Shown: positions 63,641-64,000 of the stretch, one piece after another
How positions within the stretch are numbered: the stretch's first letter is position 1
How the letters are laid out: the number at the start of each line of letters is the position of its first letter
DNA from: Williamsoniiplasma somnilux
GTDB lineage: Bacteria; Bacillota_I; Bacilli_A; Mycoplasmatales; Mycoplasmataceae
Direction: 5' to 3'
Length of the DNA: 64,000 bases
NCBI RefSeq assembly: GCF_002804005.1
Contig: NZ_CP024965.1
Coordinates: 558,001-622,000 of the forward strand
The notes under the pieces: generated by a model
Database searches by the model: none
What the model saw: only the letters and a program-made list of their open reading frames with translations
What the model was told of the DNA's origin: nothing
Position numbers and translations under genes: made by a program

Positions 63641-64000
63641 ATGAATCACATACCAGAATATATTTTTGCAATCTCTACAAGTGTTCTTCTAATCGGATCA
63701 CTGTTTGTTTTTCATAGATTTTGAGCAAAAACCACAAAAACTATTTGAGTGAGATTAGTTATTTTTGCTTGAATATTAGCATCACAAATTTGATTTTATG
63801 TTCACGAACAAATATTCAATAGTTCAATACCCGAAACTTTCATGTACTGAGAGTTATGCAATATTGTTACTTGATCAACATTGTTTTTAATGATCATGCC
63901 TTCTAAATTTCAAGTAGACATTTTTATGCCTTTGGCAATTATTGGTCCACTTTTAACAATAGTTGTTCCGACTGAAGAATCAACAGCGTTTGGATTTAAC
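63641..64000 (+). CDS. TMEM164/YwaF-like membrane protein (partial)
   Basis: The first 120 residues are in the window and the gene continues past the right edge. AAAAGGAGAATAATT precedes the ATG. Four TMs are visible: FAISTSVLLIGSLFVFH, IWVRLVIFAWILASQIW, YWELCNIVTWSTLFLMIM, and PLAIIGPLLTIVV. This layout, with LCNIVTW and a short loop, is like the TIGR02206 (YwaF/TMEM164) integral membrane family. Confidence 0.75.

Overview
The window is about 64 kb of a very AT-rich Mollicutes chromosome. Nearly every long gene reads through in-frame UGA codons where tryptophan is expected, so translation table 4 was used throughout. Gene content (full opp, PTS and nrd operons, no rRNA or tRNA gene seen) and the Val/Pro/Lys form of NrdF point to the Spiroplasma group, most likely Entomoplasmatales (Mesoplasma/Entomoplasma-like) or a close relative. 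This placement is inferred from gene features, not from a database search. Most genes are on the minus strand and are separated by hairpin-plus-U-tract terminators.

Layout. 1-6.6 kb: small membrane proteins, an MFS transporter, argS, a lysine-rich membrane protein, frr and pyrH. 6.6-19.4 kb: a lineage-specific block flanked by two long AT-rich non-coding stretches. It encodes an ABC ATPase with a ~600-residue coiled-coil tail, three large lipoproteins, an ABC permease with a large external domain, and two small proteins. It lies between tsf and pyrH, splitting the order rpsB-tsf-pyrH-frr that is usual in Firmicutes. 19.4-25.5 kb: a membrane protein, tsf, rpsB, an M20 dipeptidase, a membrane-anchored J protein, and rpmA-prp-rplU. 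25.7-34 kb: a frameshifted membrane gene, a small protein with a double-glycine leader, rsmI, greA, uvrC, a membrane protein and ftsK. 34-37.7 kb: nrdF-nrdI-nrdE. 38-46.7 kb: oppB-C-D-F-A. 47-54 kb: a membrane protein, a degenerate RNase J, nadK, an ArsR regulator with a Cys-rich mini-peptide, trpS, small genes and a DEAD-box helicase. 54-64 kb: fructose PTS with an RpiR regulator, infC-rpmI-rplT, two small zinc-site proteins, glucose-type PTS IIBC, EIIA (crr), and the start of a TMEM164/YwaF-like membrane gene.

How the genes work together. The opp operon imports peptides, which the M20 dipeptidase may finish cutting. The two PTS permeases and crr import sugars, probably under the RpiR protein, whose candidate operator motif (ATATTCAYAAA) recurs at three places. 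The NrdFIE set makes deoxynucleotides and appears to use the metal-free DOPA-radical chemistry known in this bacterial group. Prp matures L27 encoded beside it. The ArsR/Cys-rich-peptide pair looks like a minimal metal-buffering module.

Main candidates for new biology: the 12-kb ABC/lipoprotein/coiled-coil island with a poly-T tract upstream; the double-glycine leader peptide gene with an apparent AUC start; the ArsR mini-metallothionein operon; ribosomal protein L20 carrying a ~170-residue extension whose last ~55 residues recur in a membrane protein; and a membrane-anchored protein resembling a phage minor capsid zinc domain.
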